Shown piece after piece: positions 37,659-44,991 of a DNA stretch of 64,000 bases. Positions within the stretch are counted from its first letter, which is position 1. Every line of letters begins with the position of its first letter. Origin of the DNA: NCEH01 sp043195135. Lineage in GTDB: Bacteria; Pseudomonadota; Alphaproteobacteria; Rhizobiales; Xanthobacteraceae. Where the stretch lies: NCBI RefSeq assembly GCF_043195135.1, contig NZ_JBAFWP010000008.1; one strand, written 5' to 3'. The position numbers and the translations under genes are program-made. The notes under the pieces were generated by a model. That model saw nothing but the letters and a program-made list of their open reading frames with translations. It was not told where the DNA came from and did not search any database.

Positions 37659-38210
37659 TCAGCTCTTGCCGAGGGCCTTGCGGCGCAGGCGCACGACCAC
37701 GTCCACGCGGGCAACCTCGAAGCCTTCCGGCGGCTCGGGCAGGCGGTCGACGCCCACATGGGCCGTGGGAATATCCACCAGCTCGTTATGGCCTTCCACA
37801 TAGAAGTGGTAATGGTCCGAGGCATTGGTGTCGAAATAGGTCTTGGAGCCGTCCACCGCCACCTCGCGCAGCAGGTCCACTTCGGTGAACTGGTGCAAGG
37901 TGTTGTAGACGGTGGCGAGGGAAACCGGGAAGCGGGCGCGGATGGCTTCTTCGTGCAGCATTTCCGCCGTCACGTGGCGGTCGCCCTTGGCGAACAGCAG
38001 CCAGCCGAGGGCGAGGCGCTGCCGGGTCGGCCGCAGGCCCACCTCGCGCAGCATCTCGCGCACGTCATGGAACGGGCATCCGGTGCGACGCGTGGATGAG
38101 ATATCCCGCAACTGGGCCACCGGCAGCACCGCGTCACCGTCCTCCACCGCGCCGCGAGGGGCGACGGCAGGGCTCATGAGGCTGGCTCTGAAGCGGGACA
38201 TGTCGGACAT
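37659..38210 (-). CDS. irr: Iron response regulator Irr (Fur family)
   Basis: 183 residues from ATG 38210. The Fur winged-helix opens LREVGLRPTRQRLALGWLLF and is followed by VSLATVYNTLHQF. Unlike ordinary Fur it has an N-terminal Cys-Pro heme regulatory motif, Cys45-Pro46 in RRTGCPFHDV, as in Bradyrhizobium Irr, which is degraded on heme binding. The His-rich second site reads DHYHFY (His133, His135) instead of three consecutive His. Irr represses heme synthesis and activates iron uptake under iron limitation. ATGs at 38201 and 38177 are alternative starts. Confidence 0.92.
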   Translation of the reverse strand: MSDMSRFRASLMSPAVAPRGAVEDGDAVLPVAQLRDISSTRRTGCPFHDVREMLREVGLRPTRQRLALGWLLFAKGDRHVTAEMLHEEAIRARFPVSLATVYNTLHQFTEVDLLREVAVDGSKTYFDTNASDHYHFYVEGHNELVDIPTAHVGVDRLPEPPEGFEVARVDVVVRLRRKALGKS

Positions 38211-38318
38211 CTGCGGTTCTGCACTCTTCAATGAAACATGTGGCCTTAACGACAGCGGTACAAGGCTCCGGAAGGCGCTGATCAATCTCAATAGCGGATC
38301 GCGCCGCGAATTGCCACC

Positions 38319-38346
38319 ATTATAGATTGTAGCTGTACTAATGTAA
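38319..38346 (-). promoter_or_regulatory. Promoter of irr
   Basis: On the minus strand TTACAT (38346-38341) and a perfect TATAAT (38324-38319) are separated by 16 bp, in the most AT-rich stretch of the irr-dsbB intergenic region. The leader would be about 100 nt. An overlapping TTGACT is 21 bp from the -10 and less well spaced. Confidence 0.6.
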
Positions 38347-38439
38347 GTCAACGACACCAATGCCTTGCTTGTGACTTGCGCCGCCGGCGCGCGCCGTTGC
38401 AAGGCTTCGCGCCGGCGGTCTTCGCGACCGCCCGCAGAC

Positions 38440-38967
38440 ATGAGGACCACGCATTTGATCGATCTGCGCGCGCCGATCACGGCCTGCCTGGTGGTATCCG
38501 CCGGCGCGGCGGCGGCCCTGGCCGCGGCCTGGTATTTCCAGCTGGTGGTGGGACTTGCCCCGTGTCCCCTGTGCCTCGACCAGCGCCTGCCCTATTACGC
38601 AGCGATACCCATCGGCCTGCTGTCGGCCTATGCCGCGCATCGCGGATGCGCCGGGCTCGCGCGGGCCGGGCTTGCGGTGCTGGCGCTGCTGATGCTGGTG
38701 GACGCGGGAATCGCCATCTTTCACGCCGGGGTGGAATGGCGCTTCTGGCAGGGGCCGACCGCCTGCACCTCGGGCACCCCCCTGGTGGTCAGCGACATTA
38801 TGTCCGCCCTCAAGACCGCCCATGTGCCCCGCTGCGACGAGGCGGCCTGGCGCCTGATGGGCATCTCCATGGCCGGATGGAACGCGCTGATCGCCCTCGG
38901 GCTTGCCGGCGTCGCGCTGATCGGCCTGCGCGGCAGGGGCCCGGCGCGGCGCGCCATCGCGGCCTGA
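38440..38967 (+). CDS. dsbB: Disulfide bond formation protein DsbB
   Basis: 175 residues and four membrane helices. The quinone-linked pair CPLC (Cys42, Cys45) is in the first periplasmic loop, and a second pair (Cys109, Cys132) lies in the second loop (GPTACTSG, VPRCDE). DsbB re-oxidises DsbA with quinone. Divergent from irr; no dsbA in the window. It complements CcmG in periplasmic thiol control. Confidence 0.9.
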   Translation: MRTTHLIDLRAPITACLVVSAGAAAALAAAWYFQLVVGLAPCPLCLDQRLPYYAAIPIGLLSAYAAHRGCAGLARAGLAVLALLMLVDAGIAIFHAGVEWRFWQGPTACTSGTPLVVSDIMSALKTAHVPRCDEAAWRLMGISMAGWNALIALGLAGVALIGLRGRGPARRAIAA

Positions 38968-38976
38968 GGCCGGAGC

Positions 38977-39534
38977 CTACGGCTCCAGTTCGGTGTCCCA
39001 ATAGAGATAGTCGAGCCAGCTCTCGTGCAGATAATTGGGCGGGAAGTGGCGGCCGTTCTGGTGCAGGTCGTGCACCGTGGGTTGGAACGGCACCTGATGG
39101 GGCCACATGCCCGAATGCGCCGGCATGTCGCTGCCCTTGCGCAGATTACACGGCGAGCACGCCGTCACCACATTGTCCCAGGTCGTCTGGCCGCCACGGG
39201 AGCGCGGAATGAGGTGATCGAAGGTGAGATCGTCGCGCGAGCCGCAATATTGGCAGGTGAAGCGGTCGCGCAGGAAAACGTTGAAGCGGGTGAAAGCCGG
39301 GTGCCGGGCGGGCTTTACGAAGGTGCGTAACGACAGCACGCTCGGAAGCCGGATCTCTATGCCCGGACTTCGCACCGCCTTGTCGTAATATTCGACGATG
39401 TTCACGCGGTCGAGGAACACCGCCTTGATGGCATCCTGCCAGCACCAGACAGACAGGGGATAGTAGCTCAGCGGACGGTAGTCCGCATTGAGCACCAGTG
39501 CCGGCCAAGCCCCAGATGGTAACGCAGCGGTCAA
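38977..39534 (-). CDS. HNH endonuclease
   Basis: 185 residues from TTG 39534, with GAGGAG eight bases upstream; no ATG fits. The N-terminal ALVLNADYRPLSYYPLSVW is typical of this alphaproteobacterial group, and the HNH core reads CQYCGSRDDLTFDHLIPRS, GGQTTWDNVVTACSPCN with zinc-binding cysteine pairs. Conserved chromosomal HNH proteins of this type have no known target. The 3' end converges with dsbB, 9 bp apart. Confidence 0.88.
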   Translation of the reverse strand: MTAALPSGAWPALVLNADYRPLSYYPLSVWCWQDAIKAVFLDRVNIVEYYDKAVRSPGIEIRLPSVLSLRTFVKPARHPAFTRFNVFLRDRFTCQYCGSRDDLTFDHLIPRSRGGQTTWDNVVTACSPCNLRKGSDMPAHSGMWPHQVPFQPTVHDLHQNGRHFPPNYLHESWLDYLYWDTELEP

Positions 39535-39644
39535 GGATCGAACTCCTCGCCCTCCATGGCACCGAATCAAACCAAGCCTGCCCGGTGCGCCGCGATACTC
39601 TATATTCTCCGTGTCATTCTTGTGAAGCCGTCCGGTGCATCGTC

Positions 39645-40298
39645 TCAGCCGGCGGCGAGCCGCTGGGCGAGGAACAGTCCGCCCTGGGCAAGGCCGCTGT
39701 CGTCGATCCCATGGCCAAGGCCATGGCTGAGATGCCACTCGACCGGAATGCCCGCGCCCGCGAGCCCGTAGGCCGATTGGAACAGGGCCTGGGCGGGAAT
39801 CAATGTGTCGTCGGTGCCGTGCAGCAGCAGGATCGGCGGCGCGATGCCGCCGGCGGCTGCATCGGGCGCGCCAACCCACAGGCCGGAATAGCCCACCACG
39901 GCGGCGGGCGGCTGCGGCATGGCGAGGGCCACCGAGAGCGCCATCATGCAGCCCTGGCTGAAGCCCACCAGCGCGAGCCGGCTCGCGGGCAGGCGGGCGC
40001 GCTGCAATTCGCTTTGGATCAGGCGATGCAGGCCCGGGGCGGCATGCGCCACGCCGCGCACCATGTCGTGCGGGTCCATGTCGCCGAGCGGAAACCATTG
40101 CCGGCCCATGGGCGCGCCCTCGCAGGGGTCGGGCGCGTGGGGCGAGACGAAGGCGGTGTCCGGCAGCAGCTCCGCCCAGGCGCTGCCGAGGTCGATCAGG
40201 TCCCGCCCGTCGGCGCCGTAGCCGTGCAGCAGGATGACCAGCGAATCGGGCGCGCCGCCCGAACGGGGCGGCAGGCGGGGGCTGTCCAGGACGGGCAT
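39645..40298 (-). CDS. Alpha/beta-hydrolase, phospholipase/carboxylesterase family
   Basis: 217 residues. Oxyanion loop LLHGYGADGRDL, nucleophile elbow GFSQG, and the acid and His of the triad in LLHGTDDTLIP and SHGLGHGID. This is the esterase/acyl-protein thioesterase-like group (COG0400), acting on short or medium acyl esters; natural substrate unknown. It is 54 bp downstream of the DNA glycosylase on the same strand. Confidence 0.88.
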   Translation of the reverse strand: MPVLDSPRLPPRSGGAPDSLVILLHGYGADGRDLIDLGSAWAELLPDTAFVSPHAPDPCEGAPMGRQWFPLGDMDPHDMVRGVAHAAPGLHRLIQSELQRARLPASRLALVGFSQGCMMALSVALAMPQPPAAVVGYSGLWVGAPDAAAGGIAPPILLLHGTDDTLIPAQALFQSAYGLAGAGIPVEWHLSHGLGHGIDDSGLAQGGLFLAQRLAAG

Positions 40299-40352
40299 GG
40301 GCGGGGAGCCTCGGGTGGGACGTCCCGGGTGGGAAGCCTAGGGTGGAAAGTC

Positions 40353-41039
40353 TCAGGTGGGCACGCCGGCGCGGGCGCGCTTGGCGCCATAATAGGCCCA
40401 GAGCACCTGCGCCGCCACGCCGCGATAGGGCCGCCAATCCTCGGCGATCGCCCATAGACCCAGGGCCGAGGCGCGGCCGGGCAAGTCGAAGGCTTCGCCC
40501 GCGGCCACCTGCAGGGCGAGGTCGCCGTGCGGGAACGCATCGGCGCGCCCGAGGCAGAACAGGAGATAGATGTCCGCGCTCCACAGGCCGATGCCGGGCA
40601 GCTTGGTGAGATAGGCGGCTGCCGCGTCCGCCTCCATATGCGCCACCGCATGGAGATCCACCGCGCCGGACACGAGGTCGCGGGCGATGCCGGTGAGGGT
40701 GCGGATCTTCGGCGCGGAAAGCCCGGCGGCCCGCAGCTGCTCGGGCGTTGCCGCGAGCAGCGCGTCGGGGGTTGCCGGCCCGCCGAACAGGAGATCGAGG
40801 CGTGCCGAGATGGAGCGGGCGGCGGCGACCGACAATTGCTGCGCCACCACGATCGCCATCATCCCCGCGAACCCCGGGGCGCGCCGGCGCAGGGCCGGGC
40901 GGCCGGCGAAATCCACCAATGGGGCAAGGCGCGGGTCCAGGGCCAGAAGCCGGTCGAGGGCCTGGTCGAAATCCGCCTGCCGCTCAAGGCGCGGCTCCAG
41001 GGGCGATGCCGCGAGGGGGGCGGGGGAGCGGTCTGTCAT
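40353..41039 (-). CDS. DNA-3-methyladenine glycosylase, HhH-GPD superfamily (AlkA-like)
   Basis: 228 residues. A helix-hairpin-helix LPGIGLWSADIYLLFCLG is followed by the catalytic Asp in ADAFPHGDLALQ. No Fe-S cysteine cluster follows, which separates it from Nth/MutY and fits AlkA/MagA enzymes that remove alkylated purines in base excision repair. MVAQQLS-type helix (IVVAQQLSVAAARSI) is also typical. Confidence 0.88.
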   Translation of the reverse strand: MTDRSPAPLAASPLEPRLERQADFDQALDRLLALDPRLAPLVDFAGRPALRRRAPGFAGMMAIVVAQQLSVAAARSISARLDLLFGGPATPDALLAATPEQLRAAGLSAPKIRTLTGIARDLVSGAVDLHAVAHMEADAAAAYLTKLPGIGLWSADIYLLFCLGRADAFPHGDLALQVAAGEAFDLPGRASALGLWAIAEDWRPYRGVAAQVLWAYYGAKRARAGVPT

Positions 41040-41244
41040 GGCGCCTTGGTCCTCAAGCCATCCGCCTGCCGCGGGGCGGGCGGGATGAAATCATCGCCCT
41101 GCCCGTTTGGCCAGCGCGGGCGCCGGGCATCGCCGGCCCGTGTTCATGGGACGCGACAGGACCGCAGTCCTGCGGCATATATCCTTTCCTGGATGTCCTG
41201 CCGCTCCCCTGCGCTTCGCCTCTTCCCTGCGGTTCGCTTCTTCC

Positions 41245-42120
41245 ATGCGGTTTACCTGCCGTTTCGCCCCCAGTCCCAATGGCCGCCTGCATCTCGGCCA
41301 TGCCCTGTCCGCCTTCCTCAATGCCGAGGCGGCGGCGGAAGCGGGCGGCGATTTCCTGTTGCGCATCGAGGACATCGACGCCACCCGATCCCGCCCGGCC
41401 TTCGAGCGGGCGATCCGCGCGGATCTGGACTGGCTCGGCATTCTCCCGGCCGCCCCGCCCCGCCGGCAATCGGAGCATCTCGCCTTCTATGCCGAGGCGC
41501 TCGACCGGCTGGAGCGCGACGGGCTGCTCTATCCCACGTTCGAAAGCCGGGCCCAGATCGCCCAGGCGGTGGCGCAGAAGGAAGCCGAAGGCCCCTGGCC
41601 GCGCGATCCGGATGGGGCGCCGCTCTATCCCTTCGCGCGCGATTCCATGACTGCCGCCGCGCGTGCGCGCCTGCGCGCCGAGGGGGCCCCGTTCGTGCTG
41701 CGGCTGGACATGGCCGCCGCCCTGGCGCGGATCGGCGCGCCGCTGGCCTGGAGCGAGGCCCGCGAAACGCCGCGCGACCCGCCGGTTCTTCAGGCGGCGG
41801 ACCCGGCCGCCTGGGGCGATGTGGTGGTGGCGCGCAAGGATGTGCCGGCGAGCTATCACCTCGCCGTGGTGCTGGACGATGCGGCGCAGGCCATCACCCA
41901 TGTGATCCGCGGGCGCGACCTGTTCGCGGCGACCGCGGTGCACCGGGTGTTGCAGGAATTATTGGGGCTGCCGGCGCCGGTCTATCATCACCATCGCCTG
42001 GTGCTGGGGGCGGACGGCCGCAAGCTCTCGAAAAGCGAGGGGGCGGCGAGCCTGGATCATCTGCGGCAGGCGGGCGAGGGGCCGGTCGACATCCGGCGGC
42101 GGCTCGGCCTTTCTGCCTAG
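41245..42120 (+). CDS. gluQ: Glutamyl-Q tRNA(Asp) synthetase
   Basis: 291 residues: a glutamyl-tRNA synthetase catalytic core without the anticodon-binding domain, as in GluQRS. Class I signatures are HLGHA (16-20, in RFAPSPNGRLHLGHALSA) and KLSKSEGAAS near residue 260. It attaches glutamate to queuosine-34 of tRNA-Asp. ATG 41245 lies in the third unit of an 18-bp tandem repeat (41209-41262) and has no good ribosome site, so an alternative start in the preceding units is possible. Confidence 0.9.
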   Translation: MRFTCRFAPSPNGRLHLGHALSAFLNAEAAAEAGGDFLLRIEDIDATRSRPAFERAIRADLDWLGILPAAPPRRQSEHLAFYAEALDRLERDGLLYPTFESRAQIAQAVAQKEAEGPWPRDPDGAPLYPFARDSMTAAARARLRAEGAPFVLRLDMAAALARIGAPLAWSEARETPRDPPVLQAADPAAWGDVVVARKDVPASYHLAVVLDDAAQAITHVIRGRDLFAATAVHRVLQELLGLPAPVYHHHRLVLGADGRKLSKSEGAASLDHLRQAGEGPVDIRRRLGLSA

Positions 42121-42167
42121 CCGAAACGTGCAGGAAAAACCGCGCCCATGCCCGCGTTTCCTAAAAA

Positions 42168-42183
42168 TGTTTCACGTGAAACA
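42168..42183. promoter_or_regulatory. parS: parS centromere-like site
   Basis: TGTTTCACGTGAAACA, a perfect 16-bp palindrome identical to the canonical chromosomal parS bound by ParB. It is intergenic, between gluQ and the AEC transporter gene. parS sites cluster near the replication origin, so this places the window in the origin-proximal part of the chromosome. Confidence 0.85.
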
Positions 42184-42379
42184 ATGGCTTGGCGTAGACG
42201 AACTGCGGTTTGGTGGCCCGCCTCCGCGCCTGTTTCGTGGACCAAGCCGCGATTTCGGGCGAAGCTCCTCGCATGAATTTCGGCGAGGCGGCCGGGCGGC
42301 CGATACCGCCCCCGAAACCCAAGCCTGAACCCCAAGCCCGCGCTCGCGCCGGCGCCGCTCTCGCTACACCGCGCCGCCT

Positions 42380-43318
42380 TCAGCCGACGCCGAGCACATA
42401 GAGCCACAGGGCGATGGTGAACAGGCCGAGCACGGTGGACAGCGAGACCGCGCTCGCGCTGGTATGCACCCCGATCCCATAGCGCTGGGCCAGCAGATAG
42501 GCGTTGATGCCGCACGGCATCGCCGCGAACAGCACCGCCACCCCCGCCCAGACCGGCGGCATGGGCAGCACCAGGGTGAGCAGATAGACCAGCAGGGGAT
42601 GGATGATCAGCTTCATGAAGGAGATGAAGGTGCTCGGCCCGAGATCCCCGGAGATGCCGTAGCGGTTCAGCGCCAGCCCGAGCGAGATCAAGGCGCAGGG
42701 CGAGGCGGAGGCGGCCACGAGATCGAGGATCTGCTTGATGACGCCGGTGGTCTGGATGCCCAGCACCCGGCCGAGCCCGCCGGCATAGATGCCGATCAGG
42801 ATGGGATTGAAGGCGAGCGTGCGCACGAGCCGCTTGCCCGTCGCCCAGGAGAGGCCGGAGCCGCCTTCCACCAGCACGGTCGCCGCCACCAGCATGATCG
42901 GCAGGTGGATCGCGATCAGCAGGAACAGCGGCACCGCGCCTTCCTCGCCATAGGCCTTGAGGATCAGCGGCACGCCGAGAAAGACCGTATTGGCCTGGCC
43001 GGCGGAAAATCCGTGGATCACCGCCTCCGTATGGCTGCGGTGGAACACGTAGCGCGCCACCAGCATGGCGATGCCGAACGCGACGAAGGCGCCGGTGAAA
43101 TAGGCGATCCAATAGCCCCACGGCTGAGCATCCGGCATCTTGGATTCGCTCAGCGTCTTGAAGATCAGGATCGGCACCGACAGGCCGAACACATATTCGG
43201 CCAGGCCGTCGGAGGCCTTGTCCGATATCAGCCGGGTCTTCGCGGCGGCAAATCCCATCGCCACGATGCCGAACACCGGCAGGATGACGACGGCGATATC
43301 GGCGATGATGCTGCCCAT
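42380..43318 (-). CDS. AEC family transporter (auxin efflux carrier-like)
   Basis: 312 residues, about ten predicted membrane helices in two five-helix halves. The family patterns FSAGQANTVFLGVPLILKAYG and AAMPCGINAYLLAQRYG (near the C-terminus) are present. Bacterial AEC proteins export or take up carboxylates such as malonate or malate; substrate unknown. Eleven bases downstream of the 100-residue hypothetical gene and probably in one unit with it. Confidence 0.88.
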   Translation of the reverse strand: MGSIIADIAVVILPVFGIVAMGFAAAKTRLISDKASDGLAEYVFGLSVPILIFKTLSESKMPDAQPWGYWIAYFTGAFVAFGIAMLVARYVFHRSHTEAVIHGFSAGQANTVFLGVPLILKAYGEEGAVPLFLLIAIHLPIMLVAATVLVEGGSGLSWATGKRLVRTLAFNPILIGIYAGGLGRVLGIQTTGVIKQILDLVAASASPCALISLGLALNRYGISGDLGPSTFISFMKLIIHPLLVYLLTLVLPMPPVWAGVAVLFAAMPCGINAYLLAQRYGIGVHTSASAVSLSTVLGLFTIALWLYVLGVG

Positions 43319-43328
43319 GCCCGGTCCG

Positions 43329-43631
43329 TCAGGCCGCGACGCCGGCGGCGCGCCGCTGGGCGAGGGGCACGGCGCGTTCGCACAGGGCGTCGCGCACGCC
43401 GACCATGGCCTGCATGCGGGCCTCCAGCCGTTCGGCCACGGCCTCCGGCGCGCGGAACAGCAGTTCCACGCTGATGCCGTCCTCCAGCCGCGCCACGTCG
43501 AGATGATCGGGCAGCACGTTGTGGATCACGAAGGGTTCGAGGAGGCGCAGGAGCACGTTGGACTCGGGTTCGGCCTCGAGCACGAGGCGATAGGTCGCGT
43601 CGCCGGCCGGCGCGCAGCAGGGGGAGGTCAT
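43329..43631 (-). CDS. Small conserved-type hypothetical protein upstream of the AEC transporter
   Basis: 100 residues, no signal or membrane helix. The pattern TYRLVLEAEPESNVLLRLLEPF, then LDVARLEDGISVELLF resembles the beta-alpha-beta start of ACT-like domains, but I cannot assign a family. It is 10 bp upstream of the AEC transporter on the same strand and likely co-transcribed. The ribosome site is weak. Confidence 0.6.
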   Translation of the reverse strand: MTSPCCAPAGDATYRLVLEAEPESNVLLRLLEPFVIHNVLPDHLDVARLEDGISVELLFRAPEAVAERLEARMQAMVGVRDALCERAVPLAQRRAAGVAA

Positions 43632-43930
43632 GGAAGTCGGTTCCGAAGAAGGAAGAAGAAGCAGGATGCGCGTTATCGTGCCCGGCCGATGAGATCGACC
43701 GGGCGGAGAATTCGCAGCATCGCCGCACCGGCACGCCGGTTCTTGCTCTCCGAAAAAGACATGCCGCCAAACTAGGCGGGCCGGTCCGGTGCGTCAACGG
43801 TGCGACCGGGCGGGGCCGCGCCGGCGGGCGCACACACAAACCTTTGACATTGCTCGCCTTGGCGCGGGGCCGTCTGCGCTGTAGGCTTATCTGGCTCCGG
43901 CAGCCATGCCGGGACAGGGACGGTTTTGCC

Positions 43931-44155
43931 ATGACGGGGATGCGCGAGGGAGCAAGCGGCACCGACTGGGCGGCAGCAGCGCCGGGATACGCGCCTGCGC
44001 CGGCCGCTTCGGCATTCGCCGGGCAATCGCTGGCGCTCGCGGCCATGGCGATGGTCGCGGCGGCCCTGCTCGCCGGGGCGGGCCTGCTCTGGGTCGTGCA
44101 CGGGCCGGCGGTTTTCCTCGATATGCTCACCAACGGCTTCGGCACCTGCCTGTGA
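43931..44155 (+). CDS. Small single-pass membrane protein
   Basis: 74 residues from ATG 43931, with GGGACGG seven bases upstream. A hydrophilic N-terminus is followed by one membrane segment (about residues 33-55: SLALAAMAMVAAALLAGAG) and a short tail ending NGFGTCL. No family recognised. Small proteins of this kind often sit near respiratory or copper genes; an SCO1-like gene lies 239 bp downstream. Real coding status is moderately uncertain. Confidence 0.45.
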   Translation: MTGMREGASGTDWAAAAPGYAPAPAASAFAGQSLALAAMAMVAAALLAGAGLLWVVHGPAVFLDMLTNGFGTCL

Positions 44156-44394
44156 GGGCGCCCCGGCCGCGCACCGGCGCGCAGGGCGGTGTTCGGCGCG
44201 CAAAGCGGGTTCCGTGCCCAGCGCCATCGGGCCCGTATCCGCCGCGCGGGGCGGTCCTGCGCCCATCGGTCCGATGGACCGTGTTTGCGGGCGCGTCTAA
44301 TCACGGCGGGCGCCATCTCGCCGCGCCTTATCCTTTCCGCCCGTGCGCACCGGCCTTGCCCGCGCGCGCCCGCCGGGCCTGAAACGAGGTCGTC

Positions 44395-44991
44395 ATGTCC
44401 CCCCGCACCAAGATCTTCGTCCTGTTCGCGAGCTTCCTCGCGGGCGCAGCGATCCTGGTGGCCGTGACCACCGCCCTGCTGCCGGCGCAGCAGCAAAATC
44501 CGGTGGCGGCCGTCGCCACCATCGGCGGGCCGTTCCAGCTCGTGGACCAGACCGGCGCGGCGGTGACGCAGGACGCGCTGAAGGGCAAGCCCTCGCTGAT
44601 CTTCTTCGGCTTCACCCATTGCCCGGACGTGTGCCCGACCGCCTTGTTCGAGATGTCCGAGGTGTTCGCCGCGCTGGGGCCGGATGGGGACAAGCTCCAG
44701 GCCTATTTCATCACGGTGGACCCGGAACGGGATTCGCCGGAGGTGATGAAATCCTATCTGTCCAGCTTCTCCCCCCAGCTCAAGGGCCTCACCGGCACGC
44801 CCGAGCAGGTGGATGCGGTGAAGCGCGGCTATCGCGTCTATTCCAAGAAGGTGCCGCTCGAGGGCGGCGACTACACCATGGACCATACCGCCGTGGTCTA
44901 TCTGATGGACAAGACCGGGGCGTTCGTCGCCCCGTTCAATCTCAAGCGGTCGCCGGCCGAGGCGGCGGCCGATCTGCGGCGCTTCCTTTGA
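44395..44991 (+). CDS. SCO1/SenC-type copper chaperone
   Basis: 198 residues. An N-terminal membrane anchor (about 7-29) is followed by a thioredoxin-fold domain with CPDVCP (Cys76, Cys80) and His164 in DYTMDHTAVV, the three copper ligands of SCO proteins. It delivers copper to the Cu-A site of cytochrome c oxidase or keeps its cysteines reduced. The last 50 bp overlap the 3' end of the opposite-strand glycosyltransferase gene. Confidence 0.93.
   Translation: MSPRTKIFVLFASFLAGAAILVAVTTALLPAQQQNPVAAVATIGGPFQLVDQTGAAVTQDALKGKPSLIFFGFTHCPDVCPTALFEMSEVFAALGPDGDKLQAYFITVDPERDSPEVMKSYLSSFSPQLKGLTGTPEQVDAVKRGYRVYSKKVPLEGGDYTMDHTAVVYLMDKTGAFVAPFNLKRSPAEAAADLRRFL

Noticed and set aside
42121..42379. 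Coding frames around the parS site
   Set aside because: Short Arg/Pro-rich frames without ribosome sites; the palindrome is intergenic.
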